NCBI GenBank assembly: GCA_030830415.1 | Contig: JAURNB010000189.1 | Coordinates: forward strand, 1-6,121 | Source of the DNA: Acidimicrobiales bacterium | GTDB taxonomy: Bacteria; Actinomycetota; Acidimicrobiia; Acidimicrobiales; Ilumatobacteraceae | Length of the DNA stretch: 6,121 nucleotides | Direction: 5' to 3' | Part shown: positions 1-6,107 of the stretch, piece by piece | Layout: each line of letters begins with the position of its first letter | Numbering within the stretch: position 1 is the stretch's first letter | Notes under the pieces: generated by a model | The model's database searches: none | The model's input: only the letters and a program-made list of their open reading frames with translations | Told to the model about the DNA's origin: nothing | Translations under genes and position numbers: made by a program

Positions 1-854
1 AGCACTGCGGTTCCCGATTTCACGGTACGGCTGCGGTCGAGCGCCTCGGCAAGTTTGCGCAAGAACAACACGCGGTTGGGGAGCCCAGTGAGTGCATCGT
101 GCGTCGCTTGGCGTGTGAGTTCGTCTTGCAACTGCTTTGTTTCGGTGATGTCGCGAGCAATGGCACTGAAGTGCTGCACCACACCACTGGCATCGCGTAC
201 TACCTGCAACGTGAGAGCGAGCGTGCGCACAATGCCGTCGGGGCTGCGAAAACCAAGTTCGCCTTCCCATCGGTTTGCTGCAGGATGAGTATCGGTGGCA
301 TTGAGTACTTCACGCGGCACTTGGTCGCGAATGGCGCGCAAGAAAGTATCGGCAACGGTGTCGTTGTTGCGTTGCACGTCGTTGCTATCGACTCCTACAA
401 GTGAGCGTGCACCGTCGTTGCAAAAGAGCAGTTGGCCACTGCGATCGAAAACCAACACAGCGTCGGCACTCACGTCGAGCAAGCCAACAAGTTGCTCACT
501 CAACGAACGGCGCGTCACCGCATCGGTGTAGTCGTGTGCGGTACCCACGTAACCCGTCACCACATTTGCTGCGTTCATCACGGGCTCTAAATGCAGTGCC
601 ACCCAATATTGCGAACCATCGGCAGCGAGCAAGTGAAACTCGAGCGAAAAGGGCCCTCCGTGTTGACGTGTATTTTCCCACGCAACTTCTGCTGCGGCGC
701 GTTCGCTGGGCGCCGCGTTCACCCACGGTGCGCAACCCACTACTACTGGCGTTCCTCCGAGCACGAGTGTGCGAAAGGCATCGTTAGCTGCAATGAGGCG
801 TCCGTCAGCATCGGTCTCACAAACGCCAAGTGGCAGGGAGGTGAGCGAGCGGTC
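1..854 (-). CDS. PAS-PAS-GGDEF signalling protein, partial (C-terminus beyond left edge; start unresolved)
   Basis: This is probably a cytoplasmic sensor that makes cyclic di-GMP. The minus frame is open from just after the PEBP stop (896) to the window edge; the extent given is what domain similarity supports. Numbering from 854: PAS domain 1 spans about residues 1-112 (core LPLGVCETDADGRLIAANDAF), with a PAC-like end at GYVGTAHDYTDA. PAS 2 is about 113-240 (ADAVLVFDRSGQLLFCNDGAR, ending in FSAIARDITETKQLQ). The GGDEF domain starts at about 252 with HDALTGLPNR. The GG(D/E)EF active site lies outside the window, so cyclase activity and a possible following EAL domain cannot be judged. No transmembrane segment is seen in the visible part. 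There is no ATG, GTG or TTG in frame before the GTG at 764-762, which would cut into PAS 1. The start is therefore unknown: non-standard, or lost through a one-base sequence error or mutation. It lies downstream of the PEBP gene on the same strand. Confidence 0.85.
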
Positions 855-896
855 TATTTCTCTATTCTTGCACGGGTTTCGTGCGTGGTCGGGTTC

Positions 897-1526
897 TTAG
901 GCGGTGAAGCTAATAGTGGTGGCGTCGAGGGCTGATGCCGAAATGGCTTCGCCCATGGCCGTGCCGTCGTCGCCATTGGCGAACTCAAGCATCTGGTCGA
1001 GGGCATACAAAGTGAGTGAGTACTGATGTGTGGAGCCTTCGGGCGGGCAGGGGCCAGCAAAGCCGATGGCGCCCTTGGAGTTTTTAGCCTGAATGGCATC
1101 GCTGGGCAGAGTTCCCGCGGCGAGGCCTGTGAGTGATGGTGAAATGTTGGCTACCACCCAATGGACGTCGTCGGGGGCATCTTCGTCGGTCAAAATGAGC
1201 GCGAGCGACACGGTGCCGGCAGGCACGTTGGTCCAGGTGAGTTCGGGTGACTGAGTGGCATCGCCACAAACGAATGGGGCCGACACCACTGCGCCGTCGG
1301 TAAACGGAGCCGTGAGGGTCATGAGTGCGGGTTCGGCCTCGACCACAGGAAGTTCATCTCCTGCCACGTCGCCCTCGCTTGTGGATGGCGCAACAGTGGT
1401 GTTGGTGGCGGCAATTTGGATATCGGTCGGAGTTGCCATTTCGCGACCATCTTGGCGTGAGCACGCGCCAAGTGTGATGAACGAGGTGAAACACGCGAGT
1501 GCAATAAAGCGAGAGGAACGAGCCAT
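897..1526 (-). CDS. YbhB/YbcL-like PEBP family lipoprotein
   Basis: This 209-residue protein belongs to the phosphatidylethanolamine-binding protein (Raf kinase inhibitor-like) family. Its bacterial members have no settled biochemical role. A signal peptide (MARSSRFIALACFTSFITLGAC) ends in a lipobox LGAC with Cys22, so it should be a lipid-anchored, extracytoplasmic protein. A linker of about 45 residues rich in Ser, Thr, Ala and acidic residues follows. The PEBP fold then shows SPELTW, the ligand-site segment LTDEDAPDDVHWVVANI (in place of the usual DPDAP...HW) and GFAGPCPPEGSTHQY (the GxxGPxPPxGxHxY motif). It ends normally in a short C-terminal stretch with TAA at 899-897. It is divergent from mca with 31 bp between the start codons. 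No clear Shine-Dalgarno sequence precedes its ATG, so a weak or leaderless start is possible. The downstream PAS-GGDEF frame follows in the same reading frame with no gap. Confidence 0.9.
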   Translation of the reverse strand: MARSSRFIALACFTSFITLGACSRQDGREMATPTDIQIAATNTTVAPSTSEGDVAGDELPVVEAEPALMTLTAPFTDGAVVSAPFVCGDATQSPELTWTNVPAGTVSLALILTDEDAPDDVHWVVANISPSLTGLAAGTLPSDAIQAKNSKGAIGFAGPCPPEGSTHQYSLTLYALDQMLEFANGDDGTAMGEAISASALDATTISFTA

Positions 1527-1544
1527 GAGGTGACGTTATTACAC

Positions 1545-1548
1545 GAGG
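1545..1548 (+). promoter_or_regulatory. Ribosome binding site of mca (GAGG)
   Basis: GAGG lies nine bases before the ATG at 1558 and 18 before the in-frame ATG at 1567. This spacing favours the first ATG as the start of mca. Confidence 0.55.
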
Positions 1549-1557
1549 CAGTAGATT

Positions 1558-2511
1558 ATGACGATCATGAGTGACGCACCGCTTTGTATTTTGACAGTGC
1601 ATGCGCACCCCGACGATGAGGCCTCAAAAGGCGCTCCTACATTGGCAATGTATGGGGCGAGTGGCGTGCGCACGGTGTTGGTGTGCTGCACTGGCGGTGA
1701 AGAAGGCGACATCAATAACCCAGGTCTCAAAGAGCCAGGACAGCCATTTCACGATGTGAGCCCCGAGCGTGAACGTGAGTTGTTGGCGCAAATACGACCA
1801 CTCGAACTAGAAGAGTCGGCAAAAGCGATTGGTTTTCATGCAGTGCACATGTTGGGTTATCGCGACTCGGGCATGTTGGGTAGCGAGGCCAACAAGAATC
1901 CTGAGTGCTTCCACATGGCCACGAACGACGATGCAACCGAACGTCTTGTGCGCCTCATTCGTTTAGAAAAACCACAGGTCATCATTACCTACAACGACGA
2001 TCAGTCGGCGTATCCGCATCCCGACCACATCAAGGTGCACGACATTTCATTGTTGGCTTTTCATCGTGCGGGCGACCCCATGTGGTACCCCGATGCAGGG
2101 CCTGTGTGGCAACCCGCAAAGATGTATTACACCATTTGGTCGAAGTCGCGGCTTGTGGCAATGCATGAAGCAATGTTGATACTGCGCGGCAAGTCGCCCT
2201 TCGACGAGAAATGGTTGAACCGCGCCAACCAGGACTATCGCATTACAACAAAGCTCGATATTGGTGCCTTTATGCATGCGCGTTCAGCAGCGTTGCGTGC
2301 GCATGCAACGCAAATTGACCCCAATGAAATGTTTTGGTTTGGTTTGTCCGATGAAGAACTTGCAGAGGTCTACCCTTATGACGACTGGGTGTTAGCGCGC
2401 AGCATTGTTGATGGCCCACAACCCGGAACTTTTGAAGACGACTTGTTCGCCGGCGTGCGCAACGGCGACGCCTCGCTTTTTTCTACTGGCCCATTAGAGA
2501 GGTTGCCATGA
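1558..2511 (+). CDS. mca: Mycothiol S-conjugate amidase (Mca)
   Basis: Mca is a zinc amidase of the PIG-L/LmbE family. It cleaves mycothiol S-conjugates of electrophiles and drugs, releasing an N-acetylcysteine conjugate (mercapturic acid) for export and GlcN-inositol for mycothiol re-synthesis. The 317 residues carry the hallmark AHPDDE (His17, Asp19, Asp20 for metal binding and catalysis) followed by SKGAPTLA. They also carry TGGEEGDINNP, ITYNDDQSAYPHPDHIKVH (His157 as third metal ligand) and RAHATQIDP near residues 247-255. SKGA, YPHPDHI, the W/Y-rich middle and the HATQIDP tail point to Mca rather than the related deacetylase MshB. Length is slightly above the roughly 290 of mycobacterial Mca. 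The start at 1558 is supported by GAGG at 1545; ATG 1567 is the alternative. The stop overlaps the start of the SCP2-like gene (ATGA), so the two are probably co-translated. The protein should be cytosolic. Confidence 0.93.
   Translation: MTIMSDAPLCILTVHAHPDDEASKGAPTLAMYGASGVRTVLVCCTGGEEGDINNPGLKEPGQPFHDVSPERERELLAQIRPLELEESAKAIGFHAVHMLGYRDSGMLGSEANKNPECFHMATNDDATERLVRLIRLEKPQVIITYNDDQSAYPHPDHIKVHDISLLAFHRAGDPMWYPDAGPVWQPAKMYYTIWSKSRLVAMHEAMLILRGKSPFDEKWLNRANQDYRITTKLDIGAFMHARSAALRAHATQIDPNEMFWFGLSDEELAEVYPYDDWVLARSIVDGPQPGTFEDDLFAGVRNGDASLFSTGPLERLP
2497..2502 (+). promoter_or_regulatory. Ribosome binding site of the SCP2-like gene (GAGAGG)
   Basis: GAGAGG sits inside the last codons of mca, five bases before the ATG at 2508. 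Together with the ATGA stop/start overlap it supports translation of the small gene that follows, which might otherwise be dismissed as too short. Confidence 0.6.
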
Positions 2512-2741
2512 CATCGTCAATTCAATATCGCATTGCTAAAGCAAAAAAAGAAGAACTAGTTGAAGGCCCCGACGATGCGGCAGTTGTAGTTACCTTGGGT
2601 GCTGCCGACATTGCACTCGACCCAAACGTTGCCTACATGACGGGCAAATTGAAAGCTGCAGGCAATACCGGGGTTTTGCTTCGTGCACTTGCAAGTGGAG
2701 AAATTGCAACAGCGCTTACAGCGCTCGCATCGCGTCTCTGA
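2508..2741 (+). CDS. Short SCP2 (sterol carrier protein 2)-like protein
   Basis: This protein has 77 residues. The C-terminal half (ADIALDPNVAYMTGKLKAAGNTGVLLRALASGE) resembles the part of the SCP2 sterol-transfer fold where a weak G-K/R-LKxxGxxxxLL motif follows the ligand-cavity helices. The N-terminal half, with a Lys-rich start and a VVVTLGAADI strand, would correspond to the middle sheet. It is shorter than the usual SCP2 domain of about 100 residues, so the N-terminal helix region seems to be missing. SCP2 domains bind fatty acyl or sterol-like hydrophobic molecules; the ligand here is unknown. No signal peptide is seen. Its start overlaps the mca stop by four bases and it has its own ribosome binding site, so it is co-expressed with mca. 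Its 3' end overlaps the convergent deacetylase gene by 26 bp. That this is a real gene is fairly certain; the family call is less so. Confidence 0.72.
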   Translation: MTSSIQYRIAKAKKEELVEGPDDAAVVVTLGAADIALDPNVAYMTGKLKAAGNTGVLLRALASGEIATALTALASRL

Positions 2742-3567
2742 GTTGGCGATAGCCAATCATTACTGCACCGCTTGAGGCAATGGCTTCGCGCAAGGTGGGG
2801 TCGTTCACCACGAAGTTGTGATCTTCAATCCAACCCAAGGTGTCGTCGCCCAGTGCACGCACTTCTGGAGTGTCGACTGCGGGCTGTACATGTATTTCGG
2901 TAATGCCAGGGCGCAAATTATTAAGGTCGCCTAATACGCGCTCTCGGCTGCCGTGACGCCAGTCGTGGTTGAAGAAATCGGGAAACACAATTCCTTCGTC
3001 GTGGGCGAGTGAGCGGAAAGGGAAGCCTGCATCGGACTCAGAAATGGTGGAAGGCAAACGAATGGGAAGCTTGAATTCGAAAGCCATGTCGAGATAAATG
3101 TCGAAAAACTCTGGGCGCAAAGTAATAGCAGTGAGATGCGGTGTGATGTGTGTGACATCGATGCCCCACGCAATGGCGCGTTCAATTTGTGCACGGCACT
3201 CGCGACGCACTTCCGATAAGTCGGCATGTTCCCATAGGTCTTCAATGGCACTGGGAAAACCGCCGTCACCCGACAACAGTGAAGGAGCATGAGTGATGGG
3301 ACCCCAGCGATAGTTTTCGTGTTCAGCATTCAAGGTGAGGTGCACACCAATATCTTCGCCGCGATACATGATGGCGGCATGACGTGCCCAAGGTGCGGGA
3401 ACCATGAGTGAAGCACACGTTGCAACACCTTTACGCAACGCCTCGTACACACCAAGGTTGGCGCCGTGGCATGAACCCAAATCGTCGCACGACAAGATGA
3501 CTGCTTTTGCATCGCTCGCCAAACCAAGGCGCTCTAAGAGCTGCGGGTTATTGGCGCTTGCGGTCAT
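2716..3567 (-). CDS. YdjC/ChbG-HpnK family carbohydrate deacetylase
   Basis: This 283-residue protein belongs to the YdjC-like family (ChbG chitooligosaccharide deacetylase, HpnK), metal-dependent enzymes that remove acetyl groups from amino sugars. Visible features are CDDLG (Asp28/Asp29) followed by GxNLGVYEAL, GVATCASLMVPAPWA, DIGVHLTLNAE (His76), and THITPHLTAITLRPEFFDIYLDMA (His144). The paired Asp and the two His are the expected metal and catalytic residues. GITEIHVQPAVDTPE near 221-235 matches the C-terminal His-containing strand. The usual Asp of the HxDSH segment is replaced by Thr142, so activity or substrate may differ. No signal peptide is seen, so it is probably cytoplasmic and the substrate cannot be deduced. 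The ATG at 3567 follows the nuclease stop by ten bases, which makes it the last gene of a thiolase-nuclease-deacetylase run. No clear ribosome binding site is visible. Confidence 0.86.
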   Translation of the reverse strand: MTASANNPQLLERLGLASDAKAVILSCDDLGSCHGANLGVYEALRKGVATCASLMVPAPWARHAAIMYRGEDIGVHLTLNAEHENYRWGPITHAPSLLSGDGGFPSAIEDLWEHADLSEVRRECRAQIERAIAWGIDVTHITPHLTAITLRPEFFDIYLDMAFEFKLPIRLPSTISESDAGFPFRSLAHDEGIVFPDFFNHDWRHGSRERVLGDLNNLRPGITEIHVQPAVDTPEVRALGDDTLGWIEDHNFVVNDPTLREAIASSGAVMIGYRQLRDAMRAL

Positions 3568-3577
3568 GCACTACACG

Positions 3578-4114
3578 CTAGCCGTGACAAGCACCCCATA
3601 ACCCCAGTTGGGCTTGCTGCGCTGTAAAAGCAGCATCGACAAACTCCTGGCGATGAGCGCTGTTGGGCTCAATATTGAGTGGTACGCCGTAACCCAAACG
3701 CACGAGTTCTAGGTTGACGAAAGAGTTGTCGCTGCTGCGATACACGTACGCCAAGAGGCGGTTGTAATAGTCACGTGCTTCGGCATCGCGTACGAGGCGT
3801 ACTTTCGTACCTGGGGGGAGGAGCTGCTTGGTAAACGCCGATGCTTGAGGGCCATAACACCCAACGGGTTTGGTGGGGTGCACGGTTTCGGGAGTATCAA
3901 CTCCGATGAGGCGTACGTTTTCTGTGCGCCCATTCAAGCGCACTTCAACGGTGTCGCCATCGGCAACACTCACAACAACGCCGTCTCCCGATGGCGCAGA
4001 GTTACCACCACATGCCAACAAGCCAACGACGGTTGTCAGTAAGAAAAGGGTGCGGTGTGTGCGACTCAGAGTCGTTCGATGAGTGTGCCTGTGCCTAAGC
4101 CGCCACCACAGCAC
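3578..4114 (-). CDS. SNase-like (thermonuclease family) lipoprotein
   Basis: This is a secreted, lipid-anchored staphylococcal-nuclease-like protein, expected to cut DNA and RNA outside the membrane in a calcium-dependent way. With the GTG start it has 178 residues. The signal peptide hydrophobic core LFLLTTVVGLLAC ends in a lipobox with Cys35. The nuclease (OB-fold) domain shows ADGDT (Asp52/Asp54), RLIGVDTPET (Arg68, Asp73, Glu76) and YNRLLAYVY (Arg119). These match the Asp19/21, Arg35, Asp40, Glu43 and Arg87 set of the S. aureus enzyme, so it should be active. Cys86 (VGCYG) and Cys176 near the C-terminus could form a disulfide, which fits an exported protein. The start is doubtful: GTG 4114 overlaps the thiolase gene by 49 bp and gives a long His/Arg-rich leader. 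A CTG at 4069, overlapping the thiolase stop as CTGA, would give a compact 20-residue lipoprotein signal. Ten bases separate it from the deacetylase gene. Confidence 0.88.
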   Translation of the reverse strand: MLWWRLRHRHTHRTTLSRTHRTLFLLTTVVGLLACGGNSAPSGDGVVVSVADGDTVEVRLNGRTENVRLIGVDTPETVHPTKPVGCYGPQASAFTKQLLPPGTKVRLVRDAEARDYYNRLLAYVYRSSDNSFVNLELVRLGYGVPLNIEPNSAHRQEFVDAAFTAQQAQLGLWGACHG

Positions 4115-5250
4115 ATCGAGATGATGCCGTAACGGCCACCTGTGCGCTCAAGTTCGTACAAAGACTTCGTGAGGAGGAAGCCACCAGTGGCTCCGAGTGG
4201 GTGACCCAATGCAATGGCACCACCGTTGGGGTTGGTGACATCGAGGTTGGCACCTGTTGCACGTGCCCACGCCAAAACAACCGAGGCGAATGCTTCGTTA
4301 ATTTCGAAGTTGTCGATTTGGTCGATGGTGAGATTGTTGCGCTTCAAAAGACGCTGTGTGGCGTCGATGGGGCCTTCAAGCATGAGGATGGGGTCAACAC
4401 CAACGAGGCAAGAATCGACAATGCGGGCACGTGGCTTCAAGCCGAGTGCCTTTGCTTTTTCTTCAGTCATCATGAGTACTGCTGAAGCACCATCGGAAAT
4501 TTGTGATGAGTTACCGGCAGTGTGCACGCCATTTTCGCGAGCAACTGGCTTCAAGCCTGCAAGACCTTCTGCGGTGGTGTCGCGAATGCCTTCGTCGCGC
4601 TTCACCAAGTGAGTGGTGCCGGTGGGCTTGCCTTCGTCGTCGAGGTCGGGAGCGTTCACTTCAACGTACTGACCCGCAAAGCGATCTTCTTTCCACGCCT
4701 GAGCTGCACGGCGCTGGCTTTCCAATGCAAAAGCATCGGTGTCGGCGCGAGTGACCCCGTACTTGTCGGCAATGCGCTCTGCACCTTCGAACTGGCTCGT
4801 CATTTCGTATTCGGCAAAGTAGGTCTTGGGAATGGGAACACCCAGCCCAAGCTTCTTCGATGAGTTGATGCCAATGGGAATGCGGCTCATCACTTCAACA
4901 CCACATGCAATGGCAACATCAATTGCACCACTGCCAATGAGCGACGCAGCAAGGCTGGTGGCCTGTTGTGAAGAACCGCATTGTGTATCGACTGTGGTTG
5001 CAGCTGTTGCTTGTGGCAAACCTGCGGCAAGCCAAGCGGTGCGTGTGATGTTGAAACTTTGTTCGCCCACTTGGCTCACGCAACCACCCACAACTTGATC
5101 GACTTCTGCAGGGTCGATGCCAGCACGTGCAATGAGTTCTTTCAGTGCAACGCCAAGCACGTCGGCTGGGTGCATGGTGGAAAGGCCTCCGCCACGACGA
5201 CCAATAGGTGTGCGAACGGCTTGAACGATGACGACGTTTGATGAACTCAT
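4066..5250 (-). CDS. Acetyl-CoA C-acyltransferase (thiolase)
   Basis: This thiolase of 394 residues probably acts in the last step of beta-oxidation of fatty acids or steroid side chains: 3-ketoacyl-CoA plus CoA gives acetyl-CoA and a shortened acyl-CoA. The N-terminal domain begins VVIVQAVRTPIGRRGGGLS. The nucleophile is Cys91 in DTQCGSSQQA. The C-terminal domain carries NEAFA, NPNGGAIALGHPLGATG (His350) and the acid/base Cys380 in MCCGGGLGTG. All catalytic residues are present and the length is normal for the family. The sequence style (GVEVMSRIPIG, long lid region) resembles actinobacterial FadA/FadA5-like enzymes, but the substrate cannot be fixed. ATG 5250 is chosen because the family motif begins right after it; ATG 5259 is also possible. 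The frame stays open upstream for another 60 codons, but that part has no thiolase similarity and would overlap nudC. It is the first gene of the three-gene minus-strand run. Confidence 0.93.
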   Translation of the reverse strand: MSSSNVVIVQAVRTPIGRRGGGLSTMHPADVLGVALKELIARAGIDPAEVDQVVGGCVSQVGEQSFNITRTAWLAAGLPQATAATTVDTQCGSSQQATSLAASLIGSGAIDVAIACGVEVMSRIPIGINSSKKLGLGVPIPKTYFAEYEMTSQFEGAERIADKYGVTRADTDAFALESQRRAAQAWKEDRFAGQYVEVNAPDLDDEGKPTGTTHLVKRDEGIRDTTAEGLAGLKPVARENGVHTAGNSSQISDGASAVLMMTEEKAKALGLKPRARIVDSCLVGVDPILMLEGPIDATQRLLKRNNLTIDQIDNFEINEAFASVVLAWARATGANLDVTNPNGGAIALGHPLGATGGFLLTKSLYELERTGGRYGIISMCCGGGLGTGTLIERL

Positions 5251-5312
5251 AGAGGGCATCTTATGCAGTTGCGCTGGGCTGGGCTTTAGTGAAAAGGGGT
5301 ACGGTGAGAGAT
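5251..5312. promoter_or_regulatory. Divergent intergenic region between the thiolase and nudC
   Basis: These 62 bp separate the two divergent start codons and must hold, or overlap, the promoters of both the thiolase run and nudC. I could not pick out a convincing -35/-10 pair on either strand. A short direct repeat GGGCTGGGCT lies at 5275-5284. The call rests on position only. Confidence 0.4.
5303..5307 (+). promoter_or_regulatory. Likely ribosome binding site of nudC (GGTGA)
   Basis: GGTGA lies five bases before the ATG at 5313 and supports that start. An AAGGGG at 5293-5298 lies five bases before an in-frame GTG at 5304, so the choice is not certain. Confidence 0.4.
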
Positions 5313-6107
5313 ATGACTTCCCCAAATGTGCGCTTAGTGCCCTCATTATCGCCACCTCAACATGTGGCTCAGCATCGTTATTTCCATATTGTGGGCGGTG
5401 CGGTCTGGGAAGCAGCCGAACCTGCGGCACACGACTGGCATGTTCATTTTGTGGGAATGATGGGCGATGTTGCGGTGTGGGCGGTTGATGTTCCTCATGG
5501 CCTCGACCCCGCCGATGGAGCCGCTATCGATTTGTTCTCGTTCCACGGCCGAGCAACGGAAGCCGAATGGCTGGCTGCCGGGCGCGCCGTGCAGTTGGTG
5601 GAATGGAGTCGTACGCACAAGTTTTGTGGACGCTGTGGAACCCCCACCGTGCTGTCTGATTCCGAGCGGTCGCTGCGGTGCCCGAAATGCAACTTGCTCG
5701 CATTTCCGCGTTTGGCCCCCGCCATGATCACCCTCGTTACTCGCGGGCCAGAGGGCCCCGACCAAGAAGTGCTGTTGGGTCGCGGAGTGCAATGGAAGGT
5801 ACCCATGTACTCGTGTTTGGCCGGCTTTGTAGAGCCAGGTGAAACGCTGGAAGAAGCAGTGGTGCGTGAAGTGCACGAAGAGGTGGGTGTATGGGTACGT
5901 GACGTGCGTTACGTGCGCAGCCAACCCTGGCCATTTCCACACTCGTTGATGCTGGGCTTTCGCGCTTCTTATGATCACGGTGACATTGTGTGCGATCCGA
6001 GTGAAATCATGGACGCGCAGTGGTTCCGTCGCGACGACATGCCGATGATTCCCTCAAGTATCTCTATTGCGCGCTCGCTTATCGATGATTGGCTGCACAA
6101 CAACTAA
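5313..6107 (+). CDS. nudC: NAD+/NADH diphosphatase (NudC-type Nudix hydrolase)
   Basis: NudC cleaves NAD(H) to NMN(H) and AMP, and in some bacteria removes NAD caps from RNA. The 264 residues show the full NudC layout. An N-terminal domain of about 100 residues is followed by a zinc ribbon with Cys105, Cys108, Cys123 and Cys126. The Nudix box is at 171-193 (GFVEPGETLEEAVVREVHEEVGV, with the REVHEE metal-binding core at 185-190). The NudC signature SQPWPFPHSLMLGF is at 203-216 and separates it from other Nudix enzymes. The length is close to the E. coli enzyme. No signal peptide is seen; it is cytosolic. The start at ATG 5313 is preferred for its upstream GGTGA; GTG 5304 or GTG 5289 would add three or eight residues. 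It is divergent from the thiolase and is followed by only 14 bases of window. Confidence 0.95.
   Translation: MTSPNVRLVPSLSPPQHVAQHRYFHIVGGAVWEAAEPAAHDWHVHFVGMMGDVAVWAVDVPHGLDPADGAAIDLFSFHGRATEAEWLAAGRAVQLVEWSRTHKFCGRCGTPTVLSDSERSLRCPKCNLLAFPRLAPAMITLVTRGPEGPDQEVLLGRGVQWKVPMYSCLAGFVEPGETLEEAVVREVHEEVGVWVRDVRYVRSQPWPFPHSLMLGFRASYDHGDIVCDPSEIMDAQWFRRDDMPMIPSSISIARSLIDDWLHNN

Noticed and set aside
401..935. Plus-strand open frames at the left end
   Set aside because: The minus strand encodes clear PAS and GGDEF sequence across the same bases; the plus frames are shadows.
1555..1560. CATAAT on the minus strand as a -10 box for the PEBP gene
   Set aside because: The spacing to the start is plausible, but there is no recognisable -35 element at 16-18 bases upstream and it overlaps the start codon of mca. 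One five-of-six match is expected by chance.
2711..2725. Stem-loop AGCGC-TTACA-GCGCT as an intrinsic terminator
   Set aside because: The stem is only five base pairs and no T-run follows on either strand; the repeat is explained by the Thr-Ala-Leu codon pair.
5251..5430. 60-residue N-terminal extension of the thiolase frame
   Set aside because: It lies antisense to nudC, has no thiolase similarity, and the family sequence starts right after ATG 5250.
5346..5978. Long antisense open frame of 210 codons opposite nudC
   Set aside because: NudC motifs on the plus strand are complete; the opposite frame shows no recognisable domain and is explained by codon bias.
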